From positions 1 through 39,679 of the forward strand of contig JAGBVR010000004.1 of assembly GCA_017630215.1 (NCBI GenBank): a stretch of DNA of 39,679 bases. The letters run 5' to 3'. Under the pieces are notes generated by a model. The model did no database searches. It saw nothing but the letters and a program-made list of their open reading frames with translations, and was not told where the DNA came from. The stretch comes from Bacteroidales bacterium. Lineage in GTDB: Bacteria > Bacteroidota > Bacteroidia > Bacteroidales > UBA932. Both the position numbers and the translations under genes were made by a program. Positions 1 to 8,587 of this stretch are shown piece by piece (the first letter of the stretch is position 1; every line of letters starts with the position of its first letter).

Positions 1-30
1 CATCCTGAGCCAGGATCAAACTCTTCATTG
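1..30 (-). rRNA. rrs: 16S ribosomal RNA, 5' end only (partial)
   Basis: Read on the minus strand, the first 30 bases contain the conserved 16S start GAGTTTGATCCTGGCTCAG, the universal 27F region. The gene therefore begins near position 30 and runs leftwards out of the window. Only the extreme 5' end is visible, so nothing can be said about the rest of the operon. Confidence 0.95.
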
Positions 31-200
31 TATATTTCTTATAAATCTCTCAGCTTGTCCTGACACTTATAATTCCTTTCAAAAGAATTAACGCTTCTCG
101 ATAAATTGTATTTCTCGGTACTTGCTTCTTGTACAGTAAAACAGTCTTTTCAATGAACTTCTCATTTCCTCTCTCGAGGCCCGTTTTTCAAATGGGAGTG
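31..200 (-). other. rRNA operon leader region
   Basis: This 170-base stretch lies between the predicted rRNA promoter and the mature 16S 5' end and has no plausible protein-coding gene. It should be the transcribed leader that is removed by RNase processing. I see AT-rich sequence and no clear boxA or RNase III stem that I would defend. Confidence 0.6.
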
Positions 201-231
201 CAAAGGTACGACTTTTTATTTAACTTCCAAA
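201..231 (-). promoter_or_regulatory. rRNA promoter, Bacteroidota-type -33/-7
   Basis: On the minus strand TTTG (complement of 228-231) is followed after exactly 19 bases by TACCTTTG (complement of 201-208). This matches the Bacteroidota consensus TTTG-N19-TAnnTTTG read by the phylum's primary sigma factor. Transcription would start close to position 195 and run into the 16S leader. Confidence 0.8.
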
Positions 232-268
232 CTTTTTCGAATATTTTTTCAAACTTTTTTCAAAAGAA

Positions 269-311
269 ATATGCCTCTAAGAACGCATTCTACTGATTCT
301 CAAAGGCATAT
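269..311 (-). terminator. Terminator-like hairpin after the GH31 gene
   Basis: The arms 269-283 and 297-311 pair over 15 bases with two G-U type mismatches (core ATATGCCT/AGGCATAT). On the minus strand the hairpin follows the GH31 stop and leads into a short T-rich run (TTCTTTT). The T tract is weak. It would separate the glycosidase operon from the rRNA promoter. Confidence 0.5.
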
Positions 312-319
312 GATTAAAT

Positions 320-2950
320 TTATTTTTCGATAACTAATTGGGATTTCAGTTTCATTTTGAAATCTTCCCCGATTAAAGTCATACCGTCTATAGCAGGGAA
401 TAACTTCTCGAGATTCGCCAAGTAATCATCCAGACTAGAATAGATCTCAAACGGCGACTCAAGAATACGGTTCGGACACTGGGAGACCTTAAGATATTCC
501 ACAGGAAGCATCAGATACGCATCCCTCTTGCCCTGTTCATACTTGAATTCCACAGTCAGATCCACGCACCTCTTGAAAATTCCGGCCAGGCCATAAAGTT
601 CATCCTGTCTATCAAGACCTTCCTGAGGGATCTCCAGCTCAACCACGACCTCAGAACCGCAGCTTCTCTCACCTATATATATAATAGGAGATAAAGTATA
701 GGCATCATAGGTCCAGCACTCTTTTTCCGGAAATCTCGAATATTCAAGAATCTTCCCATCCACTTTCACAGACTGAGGAGGGAAAACTGCCGGAAGCCTG
801 AGTTCATATGCACGGTCTTGGGGAGCTCCGTCATATCCGCCCACCCTCTTGCCGATCACGATTCTTACGATATTGCCCTCTGAGACCTTGGAAATCTGAG
901 TCCAGGCTCCGCCATTCTTGTAGTCCTGGCTGATTCCATCATCCTCATAATGCGAAAGGATTCCGTCACCTCCCGGTACAAAGGTAAGCACAAGAGTATT
1001 GCAAGGCTCCTGCAGATTCTCTATGTCAGAGGGATTCATCGGAATGATGCTTCCTGCCTTCGCATACCAAGGATTCTCAGCCAATGTATAATGAAGATCA
1101 AGAATACGACCGCCTGAGTACATCATACCTGTCGCAAAATCATACCATTGGCCTTCAGGAAGCCAGATCTGACGGTCAGCCAATCCTGTCAAAGAATCAC
1201 ACGACTGCACGACTGCAGTGGCAAGAATATCATTACCGAACATGAACTGTTCCTTATATGTATAAGCTTCCTCATGCTCCGGATAATCATAATACATAGG
1301 GCGACACATAGAAACACCTGTATCATAATTGGCACGAGATGCATTATATATATATGGTACCAGATCATAGCGGAGACGGATGGCATCTCTCATCATGAAA
1401 AGATGATCAGAGAAAGCCCATGGATATCTCACAATACGCTGATCCTTAGTCGAGTGGGTCTTGAATATCGGAGTAAACACTCCATACTGAAGCCATCGGG
1501 TATAAAGTTCAGGATCAGTTTCCTTCACCTCCTTATGGAACATATGGCCTCCGATGTCATGGCCCCAATATCCGTAATTCACATTGGATGCAGTAGCAGT
1601 GAACCAAGGAAGGAAAGCCAGAGTCTTCCATGTAGCATAAGTATCACCGGAAAAAGCCAATTGATAACGGTGGCTGCCAAGACCTCCCCATCTATGATAA
1701 ATGAACGGACGGATATCAGGAGACCTTTCCTCAGCGTGACGGAAGAATGTATGATTCAGCCAGAAAGTGTTCGAGAGGTCCTTCACATACTTGGACTCCC
1801 TCCATTGCTGCCAATCCAGCCACCAGAAATCCACTCCATCTTCCTCCATGGGGCCAAGTACAGTTTTGAAATACGAATCAGCCCATTTCTCTTGAGACAT
1901 TCTGAAAGGAACGCCTTCTCCCGGCTTGTCCCAGCCATAATCTGCGGCAAAAGTCTCATACTGAGCCTCAAACGGTTCTATACCAGAAGCGGGATGCAGA
2001 TTCAAAGCCACTTTAAGGTCCTCTTTCTCAGTCCATTTCAAGAAATTGGAAGGCGAAGGGAATAACTGTTCCTGCCATGTATATCCGGTCCATCCTATTC
2101 TCTGTCCATAGGCATCCTTAGCTGGATTCTTCTTGCGAAGACCCCAGGTCTCATGCCAGTCCATATCGACGATAAGCACATCAATAGGAATATCCACGGA
2201 ACGGAGATTGTTCACTAGATCACGGAATTCGTTGTCAGAATATTGCCAATAACGACTCCACCAATATCCGAAAGTGTATTTCGGAGGCATAGGAGAACGT
2301 CCGGCCACTTTCGCATAATCAGCCAGGGCCTGCTTATAATCATGTCCATAAGCGAAGATGTACAGGTCCTGACGATCTGCTTCAGGACGAACCGAAACCC
2401 ACTCCTTCCAATGTGAATCAACAGGGACCAGAAGATGAGTCCGGCTATCATCCACTATGCTCCATCCAGAGCGTGAGACAATTCCCTTCTCCATCGGTTC
2501 TTTTCCAAGTTTGTCGCCATCACATCCATCAAGAGTGCGTGTCGTACCCATCAGATTCTGATCGTCTTCCATACCCGGAGTCCATAAAACCTTCTTTCCT
2601 CCAAGCAAGAATTCCACTTTCAGATTCTCAGCTGTGAACTTTTCTTCCGGCTTATATGTCAATGTAATATCAGAGGTCTTGATCACTACTCTTGACTTAG
2701 ACTTCGAAACTTTGAAATCCGGTACCGGGAGCTTTCTATTGATAAAAGTCAATGTCGCATTATCCTCAAAGACGCCATCCTCACTCCACTCCATTCTGAC
2801 AAGGCGGGATGTAATGACCGTAAAACGAGCATTACCCGCAATGACCATTGCCGAAGGATCGGCCTTAGGGTCGTTCGCATCCGCTACCTCTGCAAACGAA
2901 GCAATCGTGCAGCAAAGCAACACGATTGCGAAAAAGAGTTTTCTTATCAT
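320..2950 (-). CDS. Glycoside hydrolase family 31 (alpha-glycosidase)
   Basis: An 876-residue exported glycosidase. A signal peptide (about residues 1-20, MIRKLFFAIVLLCCTIASFA) is followed by a GH31 N-terminal beta-sandwich and the (beta/alpha)8 barrel. The barrel carries DVLIVDMDWHETWG near 257-270, the nucleophile Asp in WWLDW (about D379), the acid/base Asp in FSGDTYATWK (about D436) and YWGHDIGGHM. A beta-sandwich C-terminal region of DUF5110 type follows. About 90 further residues at the end are not explained by the usual GH31 domains. The family covers alpha-glucosidase, alpha-xylosidase, alpha-galactosidase and alpha-N-acetylgalactosaminidase activities; the substrate cannot be settled by eye. 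It is the last gene of an operon with a PIG-L deacetylase 8 bases upstream and GH89 before that, so a hexosamine-containing glycan is possible. Confidence 0.9.
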   Translation of the reverse strand: MIRKLFFAIVLLCCTIASFAEVADANDPKADPSAMVIAGNARFTVITSRLVRMEWSEDGVFEDNATLTFINRKLPVPDFKVSKSKSRVVIKTSDITLTYKPEEKFTAENLKVEFLLGGKKVLWTPGMEDDQNLMGTTRTLDGCDGDKLGKEPMEKGIVSRSGWSIVDDSRTHLLVPVDSHWKEWVSVRPEADRQDLYIFAYGHDYKQALADYAKVAGRSPMPPKYTFGYWWSRYWQYSDNEFRDLVNNLRSVDIPIDVLIVDMDWHETWGLRKKNPAKDAYGQRIGWTGYTWQEQLFPSPSNFLKWTEKEDLKVALNLHPASGIEPFEAQYETFAADYGWDKPGEGVPFRMSQEKWADSYFKTVLGPMEEDGVDFWWLDWQQWRESKYVKDLSNTFWLNHTFFRHAEERSPDIRPFIYHRWGGLGSHRYQLAFSGDTYATWKTLAFLPWFTATASNVNYGYWGHDIGGHMFHKEVKETDPELYTRWLQYGVFTPIFKTHSTKDQRIVRYPWAFSDHLFMMRDAIRLRYDLVPYIYNASRANYDTGVSMCRPMYYDYPEHEEAYTYKEQFMFGNDILATAVVQSCDSLTGLADRQIWLPEGQWYDFATGMMYSGGRILDLHYTLAENPWYAKAGSIIPMNPSDIENLQEPCNTLVLTFVPGGDGILSHYEDDGISQDYKNGGAWTQISKVSEGNIVRIVIGKRVGGYDGAPQDRAYELRLPAVFPPQSVKVDGKILEYSRFPEKECWTYDAYTLSPIIYIGERSCGSEVVVELEIPQEGLDRQDELYGLAGIFKRCVDLTVEFKYEQGKRDAYLMLPVEYLKVSQCPNRILESPFEIYSSLDDYLANLEKLFPAIDGMTLIGEDFKMKLKSQLVIEK

Positions 2951-2958
2951 AACTTATA

Positions 2959-3708
2959 TTATATTATATCACTATCGCTTCTGCGCAGATGAACAAATGC
3001 CTCAGCACGCTTGCAGTGGAATTCGATACCTCTGAACTGTTCCATCTGATGATGCCAGTTACCATAGACATTCTCCATACCCTGACTGCTGTGACACATG
3101 CACGCCTCGAGTTTCTTATCAGCCACAGATGTAATATCCACATAATCAGTCGGGTGAAACAGCTGGGTCTGCCCACCTGTCATAGTCTCGAAGAAATACA
3201 GGTCGAATTTATATTTGAGTCTTTTCCAAGATTCAAGCACGAGATTAGAACAAACCCTATGATCGCGATGAAGGTCTACCGGCCAATGGGTAAAGACAAT
3301 ATCCGGCTTTTCACTTTCTATGAAATCGCACATTTCCTTATATCTTTCCACATCAAGCTCAGTGTAACCGTCAATCTGATTCAAGAAAACCGGACGCACG
3401 CCGAGAACCTTGCAGGCATTTCTCGCTTCTTCAGTCCGTATAGCGGCCGCTTCCCCATGAGTTTTGCCTTTGATTCCTGATTCTCCCTTTGTAAGATATA
3501 CTGCAACGACATCATATCCTTTATTTTTCAGGATAGCCATCGTACCGCCGCACGCTGTCTCCGGATCATCAGGATGTCCCCCGATAACCAGAACCTTACG
3601 AGTCTCTGTCACCTCAGCAGAACCCGATTTGGCAAAGGCCTCAGGCCCCAGCACAGCCGCACCGGCAATTGCTGAAGCCGAAACCTTAAGCATATCTCTC
3701 CTATTCAT
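2959..3708 (-). CDS. PIG-L (LmbE-like) family N-acetylglucosaminide deacetylase, exported
   Basis: A 249-residue protein of the PIG-L/LmbE zinc-dependent deacetylase family, which removes N-acetyl groups from GlcNAc-containing compounds. The family metal site is visible as GGHPDD (H45, D47, D48) and the distal THWPVDLHRDH (H147, H150). The N-terminus MNRRDMLKVSASAIAG has twin arginines and a hydrophobic stretch ending AFA, a Tat-like or Sec signal, so it acts in the periplasm. It lies between the GH89 gene (13 bases) and the GH31 gene (8 bases), clearly one operon. The true acceptor is unknown; a deacetylase beside an N-acetylglucosaminidase suggests amino-sugar glycan processing. Confidence 0.85.
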   Translation of the reverse strand: MNRRDMLKVSASAIAGAAVLGPEAFAKSGSAEVTETRKVLVIGGHPDDPETACGGTMAILKNKGYDVVAVYLTKGESGIKGKTHGEAAAIRTEEARNACKVLGVRPVFLNQIDGYTELDVERYKEMCDFIESEKPDIVFTHWPVDLHRDHRVCSNLVLESWKRLKYKFDLYFFETMTGGQTQLFHPTDYVDITSVADKKLEACMCHSSQGMENVYGNWHHQMEQFRGIEFHCKRAEAFVHLRRSDSDII

Positions 3709-3721
3709 ATGAAGTTATGTA

Positions 3722-6286
3722 TTAATACAATGAGATCATTCCCCAAGACTGAGGACCGCCTTCGATTGTCACATAAACTACCACTTCCCTTTCGAGTCCG
3801 GCAGTGGTGCCAGGGCCCTTGAAAGGAATTTTAACCACCTGACGAGGATTGCGGATCTTCTCATTAAGATTCAGCGTACCGAACCACTGAGGGCCTGACT
3901 TGAATTCCACCTTGCTGATCTTCACATTCTCGCCACGGGCATTTGTGATCTTGAGACCGTTCATCTTAGCAAAATCAGTGGCCATGATAGTCATATAAAG
4001 ACGCTTCTTGCTCTTACCGTCGAAATCCTGAGGACACCAATATGCGACTTCCTTCTCAGGAGCATAAGGATTAAACGACTTGTCGGCATAATCCACTGCA
4101 GAATACTTTGCAACAAGCTCACAAGCGGCTGCAAGAGGATCTGCAAAAGGTTCCACGACAGAGATTATATTCTCACCGGCCGGGCAGACATCCTCTGCTG
4201 TACCATAACCTGTTCCATAGTGGAATGTATTGTCTGAAGCTACCATGTCAGCGAACTCGCCTGCAATCGCCTTCTCGAAATAGTAATTCATACGAGGGGC
4301 ATAATAGTCTCTCACAAGACCTGACCATACACGAGCAGAATAGTCCTTGAGAGAAGGGCCTGACCAAGTAGAAACCAGTCGCTTGATCTCCTTCTTGAAG
4401 TCTGCTGCTTCCTTCTCGTTTGTAGCCACCTTGTCTGCCATATCGAACCATCTCTGGATTCTGAGGATAGGATGAGACTCGAGAAGACGGTCCATATCGA
4501 GAAGCATCTGATTGAGCTGTCCCTTAAGTTCACGTGCTTTCTCAAGATCACCGGCTACGATTGCCCAATTTGCGGCCTTCAATGCATAATCAGCCTTAGC
4601 TGCAATATAAAGAGCAGCATACTGGACAGCATCAGTTACATAAAGTTCATTATCCTTATAAGTATCTGCTACAGAAAGGAATGCTTCGATACCATCGAAG
4701 TAATGCTGATTGATGTTCATAGTCTCGCCTCTATGATATGCAGGACGCTGCTGCCACAGAAAGCGGGCATTATTTGTAAAATTGTCATATACCGACTGTC
4801 TGAGTTCGTTCCAGAACTCTGTGAACGCTGGATCCGAAGCGCCATAACGTGCTCTGTTATAAGACTCCAGGAAAGAATCAAGGTCGATTCTCGAATCGCT
4901 CCATGCTGCCGCTGAGATAAGTTCATAAATAATCTCGTTGTTCTCAACACCTTCCGGAGATGTACCGAAACCGGTAAGACGGCCTTTGTTCTCAGACTTG
5001 ACAGCATCGATATGACCATTGAGATAGAAGTCAAGAGGTCCCTTAAGTGCCGTACGGCCACCGAAGTTAGGAACTGTACTCCAGATCCATGACTTTCCAT
5101 AGAAACCGCTGAGATTGTCCCAGCTGTTACCATTCTTCCATACATAGTTATTGAAGTCCACAGCGAGATCGATCACCATCATCTTATCATCCGGTGCGCC
5201 GCTCAAAAGAGCCTCTACACTCTGAGGATCCCAGATATCACGCTGGTATCCGAACATCCATCCCTGCATAACCCATACGGCATCAGGATTGGCAGCAGCC
5301 ACAGCCTCATAGATAGTCTTGCTGTAATGCTGAAGCTTGTCATGACGTTCCTGAGAACCCTTTTCACCGAACGGGATATCAAGCTCGTTGAAGCTGTCGA
5401 TAAGATAATACTTACCCTTTCCGAATTCCTTCTCCCATTCTTTGATGAACTCTGTTCCGATAACGCTGAAAAGAGAATCCACTGGTGAGAGCATATAGCT
5501 TTCATGGCCTGACCACTTGGTAGTCATCATATCCACTTCCGGATAATGCTCCTTTACCGCCTTTGGAACAAAGCCCGCAAAGCCCTGATATACAGGATTC
5601 ATACCCAGTGCCAGCATCCTGTCATTGATCTTATGCTGGAGTGCGATCTGATTTGCATGCCACTCTTGGGACATACCGCCATCGATAGCTGTCATATTAC
5701 CCATTCTCATCCATGGGAAATGAGCCGGACCAGTGAAATATGCATCGATCTCCTCCTGGCTAAGTCCGAGCTTAGACCATACTCGTGCAAGGATAGCCTC
5801 ACCTGCAATAGGAGCCAGAGGCATATTGAAACCGTGAAGGGCAATCCAGTCGATCTCCTTCTCCCATTCTTCCCAGCCCCAGAAAGGGGTGGTGTAACCA
5901 TATGTACATACATTGTAATAAAGGCGGTCGCAGAAAGGAGTGGTCACGCTCCTGCGCTCCATATCAGCGAGCTCTCCAGGAAACTCAAGTCTGTCACCTG
6001 TCCAGCTTGCGATACCATAACCATTCTCGAGCACAAAGTCATAAAAACCCTTACAGAGAGCGACTGCTGAAGTTCCTTCTACTGTAAGAACATCATCCTT
6101 TACAGTCAATGCATAAGTATCAAGGCTGTCCACCTTGTCAAGCATCACAAACTCCACATTGGAAGGAAGGCTTCCGAATGTTCTGGAAATAACATTTTCA
6201 GCTTCCTTGACCTCAGCCGGCTTGCAGCTGCAGAAAACAGATACGGCGGCAATGATCACCGCCACGAAAGAAATAGTCTTTTTCAT
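3722..6286 (-). CDS. Alpha-N-acetylglucosaminidase, GH89 (NAGLU-like) lipoprotein
   Basis: An 854-residue GH89 enzyme that releases terminal alpha-linked GlcNAc; human NAGLU, which acts on heparan sulfate, is in the same family. The three NAGLU regions are in order: a small N-terminal domain (about 30-110), a barrel, and an alpha-helical C-terminal domain. The two catalytic glutamates are visible in DSFNELDIP (about E301) and TSPEGVENNE (about E445); these match human E316 and E446 by context. The motif FWGWEEWEKEIDWIALHGFN is typical. The signal peptide ends in VFCSC, so it is probably a lipoprotein. First gene of the operon GH89, PIG-L, GH31, transcribed away from an HGSNAT-like acetyltransferase gene. 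Confidence 0.92.
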   Translation of the reverse strand: MKKTISFVAVIIAAVSVFCSCKPAEVKEAENVISRTFGSLPSNVEFVMLDKVDSLDTYALTVKDDVLTVEGTSAVALCKGFYDFVLENGYGIASWTGDRLEFPGELADMERRSVTTPFCDRLYYNVCTYGYTTPFWGWEEWEKEIDWIALHGFNMPLAPIAGEAILARVWSKLGLSQEEIDAYFTGPAHFPWMRMGNMTAIDGGMSQEWHANQIALQHKINDRMLALGMNPVYQGFAGFVPKAVKEHYPEVDMMTTKWSGHESYMLSPVDSLFSVIGTEFIKEWEKEFGKGKYYLIDSFNELDIPFGEKGSQERHDKLQHYSKTIYEAVAAANPDAVWVMQGWMFGYQRDIWDPQSVEALLSGAPDDKMMVIDLAVDFNNYVWKNGNSWDNLSGFYGKSWIWSTVPNFGGRTALKGPLDFYLNGHIDAVKSENKGRLTGFGTSPEGVENNEIIYELISAAAWSDSRIDLDSFLESYNRARYGASDPAFTEFWNELRQSVYDNFTNNARFLWQQRPAYHRGETMNINQHYFDGIEAFLSVADTYKDNELYVTDAVQYAALYIAAKADYALKAANWAIVAGDLEKARELKGQLNQMLLDMDRLLESHPILRIQRWFDMADKVATNEKEAADFKKEIKRLVSTWSGPSLKDYSARVWSGLVRDYYAPRMNYYFEKAIAGEFADMVASDNTFHYGTGYGTAEDVCPAGENIISVVEPFADPLAAACELVAKYSAVDYADKSFNPYAPEKEVAYWCPQDFDGKSKKRLYMTIMATDFAKMNGLKITNARGENVKISKVEFKSGPQWFGTLNLNEKIRNPRQVVKIPFKGPGTTAGLEREVVVYVTIEGGPQSWGMISLY

Positions 6287-6307
6287 GTGTTATAAATCAT
6301 TTGGCAG

Positions 6308-6315
6308 CAAAGTTA
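6308..6315 (-). promoter_or_regulatory. Putative -7 box for the GH89 operon
   Basis: TAACTTTG on the minus strand fits TAnnTTTG and lies 22 bases before the GH89 ATG. No -33 TTG at the ideal spacing was found, so only the -7 element is claimed. On the plus strand TATCTTTA at 6328-6335 is a near-match that might serve the divergent gene. Confidence 0.4.
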
Positions 6316-6353
6316 ATGAATTATTGCTATCTTTACGACATAATTTTAAACCT

Positions 6354-7469
6354 ATGAAACCACAATCTAAACGACTTTTATCACTTGATGCATTGAGAGG
6401 CTTCGACATGCTGTTCATTATGGGGTTTTCCGAACTGGTAATGAAAGTATGCGCATTGTTCCAGGGTGGAGAACAATGGTGGATATCACGGACAATGAAG
6501 CACGTAGCATGGGACGGAATAGCCCATCACGACACAATCTTCCCCCTTTTCCTTTTCATTGCCGGAGTATCTTTCCCGTTCTCATACGCCAAGCAGCTGT
6601 CTTCAGGCATGTCGTCACGTTCGATATATTTGAAGATCTTCAAAAGAATGCTGATTCTCATCGGGCTTGGAATCATTTACAACGGTTTTTTCAAATTTGA
6701 TTTTGCAAATCTAAGAGTTGCCAGCGTTCTCGGACGCATCGGCCTTGCCTGGGGATTTGCAGCGATCCTTTACATCAATTTCAAACCGATGACAAGGGCG
6801 ATAATTGCCGGAGTCACACTCATCGGATACTGGCTTCTTATCTGCTATGTGCCGGCACCGGATGTACCAGGAGCCGATCCTCTTACAATGCAGGGCAACC
6901 TTATCGGATATGTAGACAGACTTCTTATGCCAGGAAGACTCATTTATGACGGCGGACGCTTCGATCCGGAAGGACTTCTCAGTACAATACCAGCCATTGT
7001 ATCCGCGATGCTCGGCATGTTCACAGGAGAATTCATCAGAGTTCCAGACGAAAAGATTTCCGGTAGCAAGAAATCCCTTTATATGGCAGGCGCCACAGCA
7101 GCAATGCTCTGTCTGGGTCTTCTCTGGAGTCTCGTATTCCCTATCAACAAAATGCTCTGGAGCAGCTCATTCGTGCTTGTAGTTGGCGCATACAGCCTCG
7201 GAATGTTCGCATTGTTCTATTATATAATAGATGTGAAGGGATGGCAGAAGTGGACCCTGTTCTTCAGAGTGATCGGTATGAACTCAATAACAATCTATAT
7301 GGCGCAGAAGATATTCAGTTTCAGCAGCGTCAACAGGTTCTTCTTCTCTGGAATCGTAAGCCATGTCCCTGAAGCATGGGGCGAAGTAGTGTATGCTGCG
7401 GGATTCGTCGCTATCTGCTGGCTGTTCCTTTACTTCCTTTATAAGAAAAACACATTCCTGAAAATCTAG
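6354..7469 (+). CDS. HGSNAT/DUF5009-like membrane acyltransferase
   Basis: A 371-residue polytopic membrane protein with about ten hydrophobic segments. The start MKPQSKRLLSLDALRGFD is chosen because an in-frame extension further upstream overlaps the divergent GH89 gene and is not hydrophobic or conserved. The segments LDALRGFDML and KHVAWDGIAHHDTIFPLFLF (H50, then H58-H59-D60) resemble the human heparan-alpha-glucosaminide N-acetyltransferase region KHxxWxG...DLVFPWFVF, where the active-site histidine lies. The human enzyme carries acetyl groups from cytosolic acetyl-CoA across the membrane to terminal glucosamine. In Bacteroidales such proteins are called DUF5009 or NagX-like. It is divergent from GH89 with 67 bases between starts, a pairing that mirrors the two consecutive lysosomal steps. 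Confidence 0.85.
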   Translation: MKPQSKRLLSLDALRGFDMLFIMGFSELVMKVCALFQGGEQWWISRTMKHVAWDGIAHHDTIFPLFLFIAGVSFPFSYAKQLSSGMSSRSIYLKIFKRMLILIGLGIIYNGFFKFDFANLRVASVLGRIGLAWGFAAILYINFKPMTRAIIAGVTLIGYWLLICYVPAPDVPGADPLTMQGNLIGYVDRLLMPGRLIYDGGRFDPEGLLSTIPAIVSAMLGMFTGEFIRVPDEKISGSKKSLYMAGATAAMLCLGLLWSLVFPINKMLWSSSFVLVVGAYSLGMFALFYYIIDVKGWQKWTLFFRVIGMNSITIYMAQKIFSFSSVNRFFFSGIVSHVPEAWGEVVYAAGFVAICWLFLYFLYKKNTFLKI

Positions 7470-7478
7470 GAATGTGTT
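7449..7478. terminator. Hairpin between convergent genes
   Basis: AACACATTCCT (7449-7459) and AGGAATGTGTT (7468-7478) form an 11-bp perfect stem that includes the stop codon of the HGSNAT-like gene. On the minus strand the stem is followed by TTTCTTAT, so it fits best as the terminator of the metallophosphoesterase operon, perhaps acting in both directions. Confidence 0.6.
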
Positions 7479-7506
7479 ATCAATAAACTCTGAAATTCAG
7501 TTTCAG

Positions 7507-8580
7507 CTATTCTTTCGGGGCCTTTACCAGTATGCTTTTCATATCTCTTGTGAGTCTGACATCCTGGAAGAGGCCCTGACCATATTGGCGGACATAGGTT
7601 CTGAATCCCGGCTCGCCACTGGTAAATTCAAATATACGGGCTCCGCTTCGCCCTATATTGTTGTAAACCGTATCACAACCGCTGTAACGGCCATAAATAT
7701 AGAACATATCACCAAACTTGAGGACAAAGTCATCATCATGATCATGTCCGCACACAACGGCCTCAACATCGCCAAGTTCCTTGAAGTTAGCCACAAGGCC
7801 CGAATTATATCTTGATGAGCAAGGCTCCTCAGCGAAATAACCTATCATACTTCTGCCAGTATCCCTTACTCCATCGTTATATTCCCTTACAGGAATATGG
7901 CAAAATGCCATTGACGGCACCGGAGTGCCACCATTAGCTTTTGTAAACGCCTCACTATGGTCTCTATACCATCCTATCTGGCTGTGTCTGATATAATCAT
8001 ATCCCTTCTCTCCTCTATACTCGATGTAAGAACCAGAATCAAAAAGATAGAACACCCTCTCGACTCCTTTTGAAGATGAGAGACTGATCACGTCATTCGA
8101 ATAGCCATGCAATCCTTTGCGAGCCGGAGTATTGATATTGCCCGGAATGGATCTGATTACAGCGTACATTTCCTCACGATTCAACTCGAAATCGCTGTCA
8201 TGATTTCCCATTGTCACAGCAAACGGAATACCTCTGTCCACAATCGGCTGGAGAAGTTCGCGTGCCGACTTCTCAGCAGGATTACCAAAGATGATGTCTC
8301 CGGTATGAATCACCAGATCAGGCTTTTCCGTATCAAGCATCTCTATGACATTGGCCAAGGCTCTTTCCGATCTCTTATCGCCGGCAACATAATGGGTGTC
8401 AGTCAGCTGAAGAATCTTGAATTTACCATCAGGACGGAATTTGAATTCACGGACCGGTTTGTCATTGAGAACCGGATCCGCCTTAGCATCCTTACGTGTG
8501 CCGGCAAGTGCGTCAATGCCTGGCACAGCAATGGCTGCACCCGAAAGTGCAGCCACCTTGAGAAAGTCTCTTCTTTCCAT
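7507..8580 (-). CDS. Metallophosphoesterase, exported (calcineurin-like)
   Basis: A 357-residue calcineurin-type phosphoesterase with the family metal motifs in order: LQLTDTHY (about 58-64), GDIIFGN (94-100), GNHD (125-128) and CGHDHDDD near residue 275. The N-terminus MERRDFLKVAALSGAAIAVPG looks like a Tat-type signal, so it is exported. It probably cleaves a phosphomonoester or diester in the periplasm; the substrate is not evident. It resembles the purple-acid/Icc-like phosphatases common in Bacteroidales. It follows the outer-membrane protein gene after 7 bases, so the two are co-transcribed. Confidence 0.85.
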   Translation of the reverse strand: MERRDFLKVAALSGAAIAVPGIDALAGTRKDAKADPVLNDKPVREFKFRPDGKFKILQLTDTHYVAGDKRSERALANVIEMLDTEKPDLVIHTGDIIFGNPAEKSARELLQPIVDRGIPFAVTMGNHDSDFELNREEMYAVIRSIPGNINTPARKGLHGYSNDVISLSSSKGVERVFYLFDSGSYIEYRGEKGYDYIRHSQIGWYRDHSEAFTKANGGTPVPSMAFCHIPVREYNDGVRDTGRSMIGYFAEEPCSSRYNSGLVANFKELGDVEAVVCGHDHDDDFVLKFGDMFYIYGRYSGCDTVYNNIGRSGARIFEFTSGEPGFRTYVRQYGQGLFQDVRLTRDMKSILVKAPKE

Positions 8581-8587
8581 ATATAGC

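Noticed and set aside
1148-2065. A 305-codon plus-strand frame across the GH31 gene
   Set aside because: It is antisense to a gene with clear catalytic motifs, has no recognisable domain and reads as low-quality composition.
6135-6353. Upstream extension of the HGSNAT-like gene by 73 codons
   Set aside because: It overlaps the start of the divergent GH89 gene and its signal peptide; homology begins at the ATG at 6354.
320-7469. A complete polysaccharide utilisation locus
   Set aside because: No SusC/SusD pair, no TonB-dependent receptor and no hybrid two-component or sigma/anti-sigma regulator is present.
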